From the NCBI RefSeq assembly GCF_002127655.1, contig NZ_NEHB01000003.1:237957-301956 (forward strand): DNA of 64,000 nt, read 5' to 3'. The translations under genes and the position numbers were made by a program. This document shows, in pieces, positions 27,732-36,316 of this stretch (the stretch's first letter is position 1; each line of letters begins with the position of its first letter). The notes beneath the pieces were generated by a model. That model searched no databases and was not told the DNA's origin. It was given only the letters and a program-made list of their open reading frames with translations. Source of the DNA: Janthinobacterium sp. GW456P. Its GTDB lineage: Bacteria; Pseudomonadota; Gammaproteobacteria; Burkholderiales; Burkholderiaceae_D.

Positions 27732-28367
27732 TTAAGGTATTTGCAGGAGTTTATGGGTTTGCAGGCTCAGCTTCCACTTCGGGTTGCTTTTGCATGTCTC
27801 GATGGCCAGCTTCATGTTATGCGCGGCCAGGGGGCCATCCATCGCCTGCACGAAGAAGTTCTCGAAGTCCAGTTGTTCGTAGGCGGCCAGGTCTTGCTGG
27901 AACTGGGGAATGACGACCTTGATCTCATTGCCCTTGTGGACGACCAGTGTCGAGCCCATCTTCGGGCTGACGCAGATCCAGTCCACGCCGGGCGGCACGG
28001 GCAAGGTGCCGTTGGTTTCGATGGCGATGGTAAAGCCCACCGCGTGCATGGCGTCGATCAGGGCCGTGTCCAGCTGCAGCAGCGGCTCGCCGCCCGTAAA
28101 CACCACGTATTTGCTCGGCGCATAGCTGGCCGGCCACAGGCTGTCGATCAGCGCGGCCAGTTCCTGCGGCATCTTGAACTTGCCGCCCAGTTCGCCGTCC
28201 GTGCCGACGAAATCCGTGTCGCAGAACTGGCACACGGCCGTGGCGCGGTCGCTTTCGCGGCCCGTCCACAGATTGCATCCGGAAAAGCGGCAAAACACGG
28301 CCGGACGGCCCGCGTGCGCACCTTCGCCCTGCAGGGTGTAAAAAATCTCTTTGATGCTATAAGTCAC
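27732..28367 (-). CDS. queE: 7-carboxy-7-deazaguanine synthase
   Basis: 211 residues from a GTG at 28367, with AGGA 6 bases upstream. This radical-SAM enzyme turns 6-carboxytetrahydropterin into CDG. The cluster motif is C-x14-C-x2-C (SGCNLWTG then AVCQFCDTDF) instead of the common C-x3-C-x2-C. This form is known from Burkholderia QueE. Other blocks are EIFYTLQGEG, VFTGGEPLLQ and IETNGTLPVPPGVDWICVSPK. Upstream in-frame codons run into the leader and are not supported. No queC is present here. Confidence 0.94.
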   Translation of the reverse strand: MTYSIKEIFYTLQGEGAHAGRPAVFCRFSGCNLWTGRESDRATAVCQFCDTDFVGTDGELGGKFKMPQELAALIDSLWPASYAPSKYVVFTGGEPLLQLDTALIDAMHAVGFTIAIETNGTLPVPPGVDWICVSPKMGSTLVVHKGNEIKVVIPQFQQDLAAYEQLDFENFFVQAMDGPLAAHNMKLAIETCKSNPKWKLSLQTHKLLQIP

Positions 28368-28463
28368 TGTATTTCCTAAGAGCTGGCTGACGCATCGCGC
28401 AGGGCGTACGCGCCGGCGCCGGCGCACAGCGCCGCCACCGCAAAAGCCGATTGACAACCCTCT

Positions 28464-28494
28464 ATTATATGCCGCCACGACACTTCCCGTGCAA
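28464..28494 (-). promoter_or_regulatory. candidate promoter of queE-queD-tadA
   Basis: On the minus strand a perfect TATAAT (28469-28464) is preceded by TTGCAC (28494-28489) with a long 19-base spacer. It would give an ~85-base GC-rich leader before the queE GTG. I saw no preQ1 riboswitch fold in that leader. Confidence 0.35.
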
Positions 28495-28655
28495 ATGCCG
28501 TGCCTGCCGTCTGGCGCCGCGGCATCCGGCAGCAAGAAAGCCACAGCGGCCGGCAAAACTGCGCAGCTTTTGCGTTTAGACAATATAAATAGCCCAAGGT
28601 TAATATATTTTCTGTAAGAACATTGCCTGTTGGAAAACATTTAGGGAGCGAGAAA

Positions 28656-29555
28656 ATGATGCAACGCTGGCTACGCCCGCCGTGTCGCCTGAGCATTCTG
28701 GCTTGCCTGGCGGCCGGCGCACTCGCTTCCCTGCACGCCGGTTACGCCGCCGGCCCGATGCTGCAGACCGGGAGGCCCTTGCCCCTGATGCTGGCCTGCG
28801 CCATCCTGTGCGGTGCGCTGGCGCTGATGCTGTGGCGCCAGCACCGCCTGGCGCTGCGCCTGCGGGCGCTGGAACAGCTGCGCGCGGACGCCGAGCAGGA
28901 GCACTTGACCAGCGGGCAGCAGCAGGCACGCGAACAGGAGCGCCAGCGCATCGGGCGCGACATCCACGACGACCTGGGTCAGCATCTGCTGACCTTGAAG
29001 ATCGACCTGTGCATGCTGCAGACCAGCACGCATGGCACGGCGCCCCAGCTGGCGCAGCAACTGGCCGTGATCGTGCGCAATGTCGACCTCAGCATCGCTG
29101 CGCTGCGCTGCGTGATCCACGACTTGCGCCCGCCCGCCCTCGACGCCGGGCTGCAAGCAGCATGCGAGGAGCTGTTGGCCGACTTCCGGCGCACCACGGA
29201 CATTGATTGCCGTTTCGATTACCGTCTCGACGCCGCCGCCGGCCGCGCGCATGGCGTGTTGCTGTACCACGTGGTGCAGGAAGCGCTGGCCAATATCGCC
29301 CGCCACGCGCGCGCCACGCATGTCCATCTGTGCCTGCAGCAAGCGGGCTCCACTGTGAAGTGCCGCATCAGCGACGACGGCATAGGGTTGCCGGACTCGC
29401 CGCCGCGCCTCGGTTGCGGCCTGTCCGGCATGCATGAGCGCGTGGCCGCCGCCGGCGGCAGCCTGCACATCAACAGCCGCAGCGGCGCGGGCACCACCTT
29501 GTGCTTGTCGCTGCCGCTGCCGGTCCGCCATGACGAGGCGATGGCCCATCGCTGA
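28656..29555 (+). CDS. NarL-type sensor histidine kinase (HisKA_3)
   Basis: 299 residues with two N-terminal hydrophobic segments (about 10-30 and 40-62), then a coiled linker. The dimerisation domain is RIGRDIHDDLGQHLLTLK, with the phospho-His at about residue 107. The ATP-binding domain has VQEALANIARHARATHVHL as N box, SDDGIGLPDS as G1 and GLSGMHERVAAAGGSLHINS as G2. The type normally pairs with a LuxR-class response regulator, but none is adjacent. AGGGAG lies before the ATG at 28656. No large periplasmic sensor domain is present. Confidence 0.85.
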   Translation: MMQRWLRPPCRLSILACLAAGALASLHAGYAAGPMLQTGRPLPLMLACAILCGALALMLWRQHRLALRLRALEQLRADAEQEHLTSGQQQAREQERQRIGRDIHDDLGQHLLTLKIDLCMLQTSTHGTAPQLAQQLAVIVRNVDLSIAALRCVIHDLRPPALDAGLQAACEELLADFRRTTDIDCRFDYRLDAAAGRAHGVLLYHVVQEALANIARHARATHVHLCLQQAGSTVKCRISDDGIGLPDSPPRLGCGLSGMHERVAAAGGSLHINSRSGAGTTLCLSLPLPVRHDEAMAHR

Positions 29556-29560
29556 AAATA

Positions 29561-29574
29561 TTGCTCAATATCAA
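29561..29574. promoter_or_regulatory. FNR/CRP-like box before the GGDEF gene
   Basis: TTGCTCAATATCAA matches TTGAT-N4-ATCAA at 9 of 10 defined bases. It lies 72 bases before the start of the cyclase gene and directly after the kinase stop. A -41.5 arrangement puts a weak CATCAT -10 box at 29596. Confidence 0.4.
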
Positions 29575-29645
29575 CACCTTCGGCCCGCCACGCTGCATCA
29601 TGGCCAACGAACCAGCCCCCACTCACGCCCAAGAAGGATGCTTTC

Positions 29646-30632
29646 ATGCCGGATAGCCACGCACATGCCAGCGTATCGCCGTATGGTGAAGCCCAGGGTT
29701 TCGCCGTCAAGATGATGGAATTACTGGTCGTGCCCACCTTCGTACTCGATGTGCATGGCACGGTGATGATCTGGAACCGCGCCTGCGAGCAGCTGACGGG
29801 CGTGCCAGCGTCCGAAGTGCTGGGCGCGCGCGAGCCGGGCCGCTGCTTTTACAACGACGAGCGCCCCACCCTGGCCGACCTGCTGCTGTCCGGGCGCGGC
29901 GGCGACATGCGCGCCCTGCATGCCCAGCAGCAATATCGCAGCGGCACGGGCAGCAACCTGTGCGCGGAAAACTGGTGCGACATGCCGCGCACGGGGCGGC
30001 GGCGCTACCTGGCCGTCGATGCCAGTCCCATCTATGGCAATCACGGTGAACTGATCGCCGTGGTCGAAACCCTGCGCGACATGACCGATGAAAAACGCGC
30101 GCAGGTGGAACTGGAACGCCTGGCCACGCGCGATGGCTTGACGGGGCTGGCCAACCGGCGTTGCTTCGACGACACCATCCTGGCCGAGTGGCAGCGCGCC
30201 CAGCGGCAGGAGCAGCCCCTGTCGCTGCTGATGGTCGACGTCGACAATTTCAAGGAATATAACGACAGCCACGGCCACCAGGGCGGCGACCTGTGCCTGC
30301 GCAAGGTGGCCGGCGCCGTGGCCAGCGAAATGCGCACGAACGACCTGGTGGCCCGCTACGGCGGCGAAGAATTTGCCGTCATCCTGCCGAACCAGTCGCT
30401 CAAGGGCGCGGCCATCGTGGCCGAACGCATCCGCCAGCGCGTGGAACGGCTGCAGCTGCCGCGCAAGCGTCCCGGCGGCGCCTGCGTCACCGTCAGCATC
30501 GGCGCCGCCACGGCCCTGCCCGGTCCCGGCACGGAACTGGGTCAGCTGATCCACACGGCCGACTGCGCCCTGTACCGTGCCAAGCACCTGGGCCGCAACC
30601 GCATCAGCCTGCCGGAAACGACGCTGACGTAG
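29646..30632 (+). CDS. PAS-GGDEF diguanylate cyclase
   Basis: 328 residues. A PAS domain spans about residues 20-145 (VVPTFVLDVHGTVMIWNRACEQLTGVPASEVLG and VETLRDMTDEKR). The GGDEF domain at about 155-325 has the intact signature ARYGGEEFAV. RTND lies five residues before it, so the inhibitory I-site (RxxD) is present and product feedback is expected. It makes cyclic di-GMP. The PAS cysteines (RCFYNDER, LCAENWCDM) could sense redox, but no heme or flavin motif is obvious. An FNR-like site lies upstream. Confidence 0.92.
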   Translation: MPDSHAHASVSPYGEAQGFAVKMMELLVVPTFVLDVHGTVMIWNRACEQLTGVPASEVLGAREPGRCFYNDERPTLADLLLSGRGGDMRALHAQQQYRSGTGSNLCAENWCDMPRTGRRRYLAVDASPIYGNHGELIAVVETLRDMTDEKRAQVELERLATRDGLTGLANRRCFDDTILAEWQRAQRQEQPLSLLMVDVDNFKEYNDSHGHQGGDLCLRKVAGAVASEMRTNDLVARYGGEEFAVILPNQSLKGAAIVAERIRQRVERLQLPRKRPGGACVTVSIGAATALPGPGTELGQLIHTADCALYRAKHLGRNRISLPETTLT

Positions 30633-30786
30633 GCAACAGGCGCCAGCCGAAGCGATGCCTACGGCCATCGCAGACATCCGCATGGTCCTGCCCGCACAAC
30701 GGATTGTCAGCCCCTATGCACGGCGGCGCGAATCTTCTATGCTGCGGTGTTGCACTTTCATAACATCCAAAAAAGAAGGAGCCTTC

Positions 30787-33663
30787 GTGTCAAGAATCAT
30801 GCCCGCTTTATTACCCGCTTTCGCCCTGGCCCTGTCGGCCATGGCCGCGTCGAACCTGGGTGCCGCGCCCGTCAAACCGGCCGCCGCCAGTACTGCAGCC
30901 GCCGGCAAGGCCGATCTGCTGCCGTTCAAGGCGACAGAAAAGACCCTGGCCAACGGTTTGAAAATCATCATCGTGCCAACGGGCTTTCCCAACCTCGTCT
31001 CGCTGCAGATTCCCGTGCAGACGGGTTCGCGCAATGAAGTCGAGCCGGGCAAGTCCGGTTTCGCGCATTTCTTCGAACACATGATGTTCCGCGGTACCAA
31101 GGCTTATCCGCCCGAAAAATACCAGGAAGTCATCACCCGCGCCGGCGCGCGCCAGAACGCCTACACCAGCGACGACCTGACCAACTACCACACGACGTTT
31201 GCCAAGCAGGACCTGGAAACCGTGCTGAAGGTGGAGGCGGACCGCTTCCAGCACCTCGACTACGCGGAAGACGCGTTCAAGACGGAATCGCGGGCAGTGC
31301 TGGGCGAATACAACAAGAACAGCGCCAATCCCGTGTCGAAACTGTTCGAAGTGATGCGCGACAGCGCCTACACGACGCATACCTACAAGCATACGACGAT
31401 GGGTTTTATCCAGGACATCGAAGACATGCCGAACCAGTACGCGTATTCGAAGATTTTCTTCGACCGCTGGTACCGTCCCGAGCGCACCACCATCATCATC
31501 GCCGGCGACGTGGAGCCGCAGCAGGCGATCGCGCTGGTGGAAAAATACTGGAGCGGCTGGCAGCGCGGCAAGCAGCAGGCGGCCGTGCCCGTCGAACCCG
31601 CGCCGCGCGGCCCCGTCTACAAGCACGTGGCCTGGCCCACGCCAACATTGCCGTGGGTGGCCGTGGGCTTCCATGCGCCCGCGTTTTCCGTCAAGGACAA
31701 GGACCAGGCCGCGCTGGCGACCTTGCTGTCGCTGTCGTTCGGCCGCACCTCGCCGCTGTATAAACGCCTGGTGCAGAACGAACAGAAGGTCGACCAGCTG
31801 TTCGAGATGACGCCGGACCGCGTCGATCCGACCCTGGCCGTGCTGGGCGCGCGCGTGAAAAACATCGATGACGCCGTGTATGTGCGCGACGCCATCCTGG
31901 CCACCGTGGCGCGGCTGCGCGACACGCCCGTCAGCGAAAAAGACCTGGCGGACGCCAAGTCGGCGGAAAAGTACGGCTTGATCCGTTCGCTCGACAACAC
32001 GGAGCAGATCGCCGGCACCCTGGCCTCGTTCGTGCACTTCGACCGCTCGTATGCCACCATCAACCAGTACTACCGCCTGATCGACACGCTCACGCCGGCC
32101 GACCTGCAGGCGGCCGCGCGCAAATACCTGACGGACGAGGGCCTGGTGGTGACCACCCTGTCGCACCAGCCGATGGCGGCCGCGATCGCGACGACGCCAA
32201 AGCTGGCCAGCCTGCTGCCGCCCGCTTCAAACGCGAAGGTCGACGTGCTGGTGCAAAAATCGGCGCTGCCGCAAATCCGCTACAAGCTGCTGTTCGCGGC
32301 CGGTTCCGCGCACGATCCGCAAGGCAAAGAAGGCCTGGCCGCGCTGACGGCCGCCATGGTGGAGTCCGGCGGCTCGTCCGAGCGCAAGATCGACGAGGTC
32401 AACCAGGCACTGTTCCCGCTCGCCGGCAGTTTCAGCCAGCAGACGGACAAGGAAATGACGACGTTTACGGGCTCCATCCACAGGGATAACTGGACGCAGT
32501 TCAACGCCATCGCCCTGCCCCTGCTGCTCTCGCCCGGTTTCCGCGAAGACGACTTCCGCCGCCTGAAGGATGCGCAAAAGAATGCGCTGCTGCTGGACCT
32601 GAAGGACAATAACGAAGAGGAATTCGCCAAGGAACGCCTGCAGACCAACGTCTACGCGGGCACGCCGTACGGCCACCCCGTGCTGGGCACGGTCGCCGGC
32701 ATCGACGCCATCACGCTCGACGACGTGAAACAGTTCTGGAAGACGGCATATGCGCAAGGCGCCGTGAAGGTGGGCATTTCCGGCGATGTGTCCGACGCCA
32801 TGACGACCTCGCTGACGCAGGCGCTGGGCAGCTTGCCGGCCGGCCCCGGCTTGCCGGCCACCGTGAAACCCGCGGGCCGCAAGGCGCAGGGTCTGGAAGT
32901 GGACATCATCGAGAAAAATACGCGCGCCACGGCCATTTCCTTCGGCCTGCCTTTGGAGGTGACGCGCACGCACCCGGACTTCCCCGCCCTGTGGCTGGCG
33001 AAGACGTGGCTGGGCGAGCACCGCGCCTCGAATTCCTATCTGTACCAGCGCATCCGCGAAATCCGCGGCATGAACTACGGCGATTACGCCTACATCGAAG
33101 CCTTCCCGCGCGGCATGTATCAGTTCTTCCCGAACCCGAACCTGGGCCGCAAGGCGCAGCTGTTCGAGATCTGGATCCGCCCCGTGGCGCCGGAGAACGC
33201 CCACTTCGCCCTGCGCGTGGCCCTGACGGAATTGGGCAAGCTCGTCAACAACGGCCTGACGCAGGACGATTTCGCCACCACGCGCGACTACCTGATGAAG
33301 AACGTCTTCGTCATGACGTCGACGCAGGACCAGCAACTCGGCTATGCGCTCGATTCGCAATGGTATGGCACGCCGGAATTTACCAAGCTGATGCGCGACG
33401 GCCTGTCGAAGCTGACGGTACAAGACGTCAACCGCGCCATCAAACAGCATCTGTCGGCAAAGAACCTGTCCGTGGTGATCGTCGCCAAGGATGCGGCCGG
33501 CCTGAAGGAAAAACTCGTCAGCGACGCGTTTTCTCCCATCAAGTATGACGGCAACAAGCCGCAGGCCCTGCTCGATGAAGACAAGGTCATCGGCGCGATG
33601 CAGCTGAACATCAAGCCGGAGGCCGTCACCGTCACGCCGGCGGCACAGGCGTTTGCGAAGTAA
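30787..33663 (+). CDS. M16 family zinc peptidase, two-domain
   Basis: 958 residues from a GTG with AAGGAG 6 bases upstream. The signal peptide ends near NLGAAP (residue about 25). The first M16 unit has the inverted zinc motif HFFEHMMFRGT (HxxEH, at about residue 93) and a downstream Glu region (ESRAVLGEYNKN). The second half (from about 480) is a second pair of M16 domains lacking the zinc motif, as in pitrilysin-like fused enzymes. It degrades peptides in the periplasm. A hairpin follows the stop. An upstream ATG would add 44 unrelated residues ahead of the signal peptide. Confidence 0.9.
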   Translation: MSRIMPALLPAFALALSAMAASNLGAAPVKPAAASTAAAGKADLLPFKATEKTLANGLKIIIVPTGFPNLVSLQIPVQTGSRNEVEPGKSGFAHFFEHMMFRGTKAYPPEKYQEVITRAGARQNAYTSDDLTNYHTTFAKQDLETVLKVEADRFQHLDYAEDAFKTESRAVLGEYNKNSANPVSKLFEVMRDSAYTTHTYKHTTMGFIQDIEDMPNQYAYSKIFFDRWYRPERTTIIIAGDVEPQQAIALVEKYWSGWQRGKQQAAVPVEPAPRGPVYKHVAWPTPTLPWVAVGFHAPAFSVKDKDQAALATLLSLSFGRTSPLYKRLVQNEQKVDQLFEMTPDRVDPTLAVLGARVKNIDDAVYVRDAILATVARLRDTPVSEKDLADAKSAEKYGLIRSLDNTEQIAGTLASFVHFDRSYATINQYYRLIDTLTPADLQAAARKYLTDEGLVVTTLSHQPMAAAIATTPKLASLLPPASNAKVDVLVQKSALPQIRYKLLFAAGSAHDPQGKEGLAALTAAMVESGGSSERKIDEVNQALFPLAGSFSQQTDKEMTTFTGSIHRDNWTQFNAIALPLLLSPGFREDDFRRLKDAQKNALLLDLKDNNEEEFAKERLQTNVYAGTPYGHPVLGTVAGIDAITLDDVKQFWKTAYAQGAVKVGISGDVSDAMTTSLTQALGSLPAGPGLPATVKPAGRKAQGLEVDIIEKNTRATAISFGLPLEVTRTHPDFPALWLAKTWLGEHRASNSYLYQRIREIRGMNYGDYAYIEAFPRGMYQFFPNPNLGRKAQLFEIWIRPVAPENAHFALRVALTELGKLVNNGLTQDDFATTRDYLMKNVFVMTSTQDQQLGYALDSQWYGTPEFTKLMRDGLSKLTVQDVNRAIKQHLSAKNLSVVIVAKDAAGLKEKLVSDAFSPIKYDGNKPQALLDEDKVIGAMQLNIKPEAVTVTPAAQAFAK

Positions 33664-33676
33664 GCTGGCGCAGTAT

Positions 33677-33711
33677 CAACCTCATCTGACGAAGCATGTC
33701 GGATGAGGTTG
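33677..33711. terminator. strong hairpin after M16 gene
   Basis: CAACCTCATCTGAC at 33677 and GTCGGATGAGGTTG at 33698 pair over 14 positions (one T-G) with a 7-base loop, beginning 14 bases after the stop. No T-run follows, so termination may need another factor. Confidence 0.5.
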
Positions 33712-33767
33712 CCTCCGAGGACGACCTGGCATGAACATCTCAACGATCTTACGGTGAAGGATCTGCA

Positions 33768-34403
33768 ATGCCACGCTGCTACATTGACCATATCGCCATC
33801 ACGGCGCCAACGCTGGAAGCGGGTGCGGAACTGGTGCGGCTGGCGCTGGGGGTGGAACCTCAGGCTGGCGGAGCGCATGCCCGCATGGGGACGCACAACC
33901 TTCTGTTGCGGCTTGGCGATGCTGTCTATCTGGAGGTGATCGCGTCCGACCCCAGCGCGCCGCTACCGTCCTGGCCCCGCTGGTTCGCGCTTGACACCCT
34001 GGCCGCCGATGCGGCACCGGCACTCGCCACCTGGGTAGCCCGCAGCACCGATATCCAGGCAAGCGTTGCGGCTTGTTCAGAGCCGCTTGGAAATATCGAG
34101 GCCATGAGCCGGGGCGCCCTGCATTGGCTGATCACCATACCCGACGATGGCGCGTTGCCCCTGAACGGCGTCGCTCCGGCACTCATCGAGTGGCAGGCGG
34201 AGGCGCACCCCGCGGCCAAGCTGCAGGATCATGGGCTGTCCCTCATCAAGCTTGAACTGTTTCATCCCGAACCCGAACGCATTGCTCGCTTGCTGCTATC
34301 GCTGGGCCTGGATAGCCAGCTGACGGTGCAACCATCGACAGGGGAATGCGGCGCCCGCCTGGTGGCCCACATCGATACCCCGCAGGGGCCGCGTCAACTG
34401 TAA
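33768..34403 (+). CDS. VOC (glyoxalase-like) family protein
   Basis: 211 residues. The opening YIDHIAITAPTLEAGAELVRLALGVEPQAGGAHARMGTHNLLLRLGDAVYLEVI is the beta-alpha-beta-beta-beta unit of a glyoxalase-like domain, with His at HIAI and Glu at YLEVI as possible metal ligands. A second half repeats the pattern less clearly. Proteins of this length often carry a Glyoxalase_3-type domain; the reaction is unknown. AAGGA precedes the ATG. It stands between the M16 peptidase and the convergent small protein gene. Confidence 0.78.
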   Translation: MPRCYIDHIAITAPTLEAGAELVRLALGVEPQAGGAHARMGTHNLLLRLGDAVYLEVIASDPSAPLPSWPRWFALDTLAADAAPALATWVARSTDIQASVAACSEPLGNIEAMSRGALHWLITIPDDGALPLNGVAPALIEWQAEAHPAAKLQDHGLSLIKLELFHPEPERIARLLLSLGLDSQLTVQPSTGECGARLVAHIDTPQGPRQL

Positions 34404-34440
34404 GCAAGGGGGACGATCAACCGCCCCCGCGCTAGCCAAC

Positions 34441-34695
34441 TCACTCGAATGGATTGGCTACCGACGTCACCTCGGGCGGCGGCAGCTGGTCCGGCAATGG
34501 CTGCTTTTCCAGCTGCGCCAGCACGTCGCCGAGCAGCTTGTGCAGCTGCTTCGCCAGCGCCAGGCCCGGCTTGTCCAGGGTCAGGTCGATGTCGCCGCTG
34601 ATGCTGATGCGGTCGACACGGTTTTCGATGGTCAGATTGCCGATTTCCAGCACATCGCTTTCATTGGCATACGGGACGAATTTTTTTGCGCACAT
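34441..34695 (-). CDS. small hypothetical protein
   Basis: 84 residues from the ATG at 34695, with GAGAGGAA upstream. It has a short beta region (VLEIGNLTIENRVDRISISGDIDLTLDKPGLALAKQLHKLLGDVLAQL) then a proline-rich tail. No signal or membrane segment. The frame can be extended upstream by a TTG codon but this is not supported by an RBS. It starts 21 bases after the nuclease gene on the same strand, so the two are probably cotranscribed. Confidence 0.6.
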   Translation of the reverse strand: MCAKKFVPYANESDVLEIGNLTIENRVDRISISGDIDLTLDKPGLALAKQLHKLLGDVLAQLEKQPLPDQLPPPEVTSVANPFE

Positions 34696-34715
34696 GGCAT
34701 TTCCTCTCAAGGCGA

Positions 34716-35501
34716 TTATTTTTTGGACTTGCTATTGATCTTCGGCAAACTCAGCATGCGCAATTTCTGCTGCCGCGTCAGCGACGGTAACAGATCGATG
34801 CCTATCCTGTCTTCCAGTTGCGCGATGCTCAGCACTTCATACGCCTTGGTGTCGACGTTTTCAATGAAGTAGGCGGCGCCGGCGCGCTGGCGCGGGCTGT
34901 ACACGGCCTTGTACAGATGGCTGGGCACAATGACTCTTCCCACCTTGCGCAAGTTGCCGCCGATAAAAGCCGGGCCCGTGATCACGTACAGGTCGCCCTC
35001 TTTCTTCGCCATCTTGCGCACGGCGCCCTCGATGCCGGCCCACACATAGCGGTTGTTGCGCGCGTCTTGCGGCACCATATTGGCCAGGGTAAAGCTGTCG
35101 CGCTGGCTCTGGCGGTCCGGCATGTCGCCGTTGGGCGCCATGTGGCCACGGTCGAAGCCGCTGCGCGCATAGTCGGCCAATTCGGCGCGCTGGGCGGCGG
35201 GCAACTTGCGTTCGGCATGGAAGGAGTTTTCACGCGACAAATCCTGCGCCGCTTCCAGATTGTTCGCCGTCAAGTGCTCGGCCGACCACAGCGGCGTACG
35301 CGTGATACCCGAGTGCATGACGCCAAACACGTTGTAGCACAGTTCCCTGGTCGCCACGTCCAGCTTGGGGTTGGTGATTTCCGGCTTGCGGCCATCGACG
35401 TAATGGGCAGGACAGGCATCGGCATGCGCCAGGTTCGCGGCAAAGGCGGAAGCCAGCACGCCGCATGCCAGGGTCAGCCTGGCGATCGATCGTTGAATCA
35501 T
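34716..35501 (-). CDS. secreted DNA/RNA non-specific endonuclease
   Basis: 261 residues with a signal peptide (about 1-27, ending NLAHADAC). The NUC1 family signature FDRGHMAPNGD is intact, with the general-base His and Mg-coordinating Asn downstream (SFTLANMVPQDARNN). The two Cys near the N terminus (DACPAHY, ELCYNVFG) probably form a disulfide. It is a periplasmic or extracellular nuclease of the Serratia type, used for scavenging or defence. TAGAAT about 35 bases upstream of the start on the minus strand may be its -10 box. Confidence 0.9.
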   Translation of the reverse strand: MIQRSIARLTLACGVLASAFAANLAHADACPAHYVDGRKPEITNPKLDVATRELCYNVFGVMHSGITRTPLWSAEHLTANNLEAAQDLSRENSFHAERKLPAAQRAELADYARSGFDRGHMAPNGDMPDRQSQRDSFTLANMVPQDARNNRYVWAGIEGAVRKMAKKEGDLYVITGPAFIGGNLRKVGRVIVPSHLYKAVYSPRQRAGAAYFIENVDTKAYEVLSIAQLEDRIGIDLLPSLTRQQKLRMLSLPKINSKSKK

Positions 35502-35730
35502 ATTTCCCTAGTTGAAATCTTTGCAGGGCAGCATTCTAGCGGACGCTGGCCCTCGCCACAAACCGACACCAGCCTGGCGTGTGCGGCAGTGAACGGGCAT
35601 GCAGGCGGGCGTACGGGCGGCCCTGCGCAAAGCCGGCGCAAATAAAGGCCAACAGGCTGCGCACGGCGATTCATATCTGCTAAGATTGCCTTGATTCGTT
35701 CGCATCGACCATTCAAGATTTGGAGAGCAT

Positions 35731-36258
35731 ATGATCAAAAAAACCCTGCTGCTGATCGTCGTCGTCGTCGCCGCCATCCTCGGCTATGCCACCACCAAGC
35801 CCGACACCTTCAGTGTCCAGCGCGAAATCACCATCAAGGCCCCGCCCGAGAAAATCGCCGCCCTGATCACGGACTTCCATTACTGGGCCGCCTGGTCGCC
35901 GTGGGAAAAGCTCGATCCGGCCATGCGCCGCACGTTTACGGGCCCGGCCAGCGGCCAGGGCGCGCAATATGCGTGGCAAGGCAATGACAAGGTGGGTGCC
36001 GGGCGCATGGAAATCACGGAAGCGGCGCAGCCTGAGCGCACCGTCATCAAGCTGGACTTCCTGAAACCGTTCGAAAGCCACAACACCACGACCTTCAGCA
36101 TGGCGCCCGAAGGCGACGGCACCAAGGTGAACTGGACCATGACCGGCCCCAGCCCTTACGTCAGCAAGGTCATGACGGTCTTCGTCAGCATGGACAGGAT
36201 GATCGGCAAGGATTTTGAAAAAGGCTTGAACAACCTGAAGGCGGCGGCGGAACGCTAA
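35731..36258 (+). CDS. SRPBCC family protein
   Basis: 175 residues: one N-terminal helix (residues about 4-22, TLLLIVVVVAAILGYATT) then a START/Bet v1-like domain with FSVQREITIKAPPEKIAALITDFHYWAAWSPWEKLDP, the usual polyketide-cyclase/SRPBCC opening, and a long C-terminal helix (DRMIGKDFEKGLNNLKAAAE). The fold binds a hydrophobic ligand in a deep pocket; the ligand is unknown. The helix would place the domain in the periplasm. A Rho-independent terminator follows at 36280. Confidence 0.82.
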   Translation: MIKKTLLLIVVVVAAILGYATTKPDTFSVQREITIKAPPEKIAALITDFHYWAAWSPWEKLDPAMRRTFTGPASGQGAQYAWQGNDKVGAGRMEITEAAQPERTVIKLDFLKPFESHNTTTFSMAPEGDGTKVNWTMTGPSPYVSKVMTVFVSMDRMIGKDFEKGLNNLKAAAER

Positions 36259-36279
36259 GTCGGCTTGCAGCACATGGCA

Positions 36280-36304
36280 ACAGGGCCCGCGCGGCCCTGT
36301 TTTA
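36280..36304 (+). terminator. intrinsic terminator
   Basis: ACAGGGCC-CGCGC-GGCCCTGT followed by TTT, 21 bases after the SRPBCC stop, and before the convergent phcQ-like stop. The T-run is short. Confidence 0.65.
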
Positions 36305-36316
36305 CTTGGCGCCCTG

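Noticed and set aside
28368..28463. preQ1 riboswitch in the queE leader
   Set aside because: No A-rich tail or pseudoknot pattern; the leader is a GC-rich run of short palindromes.
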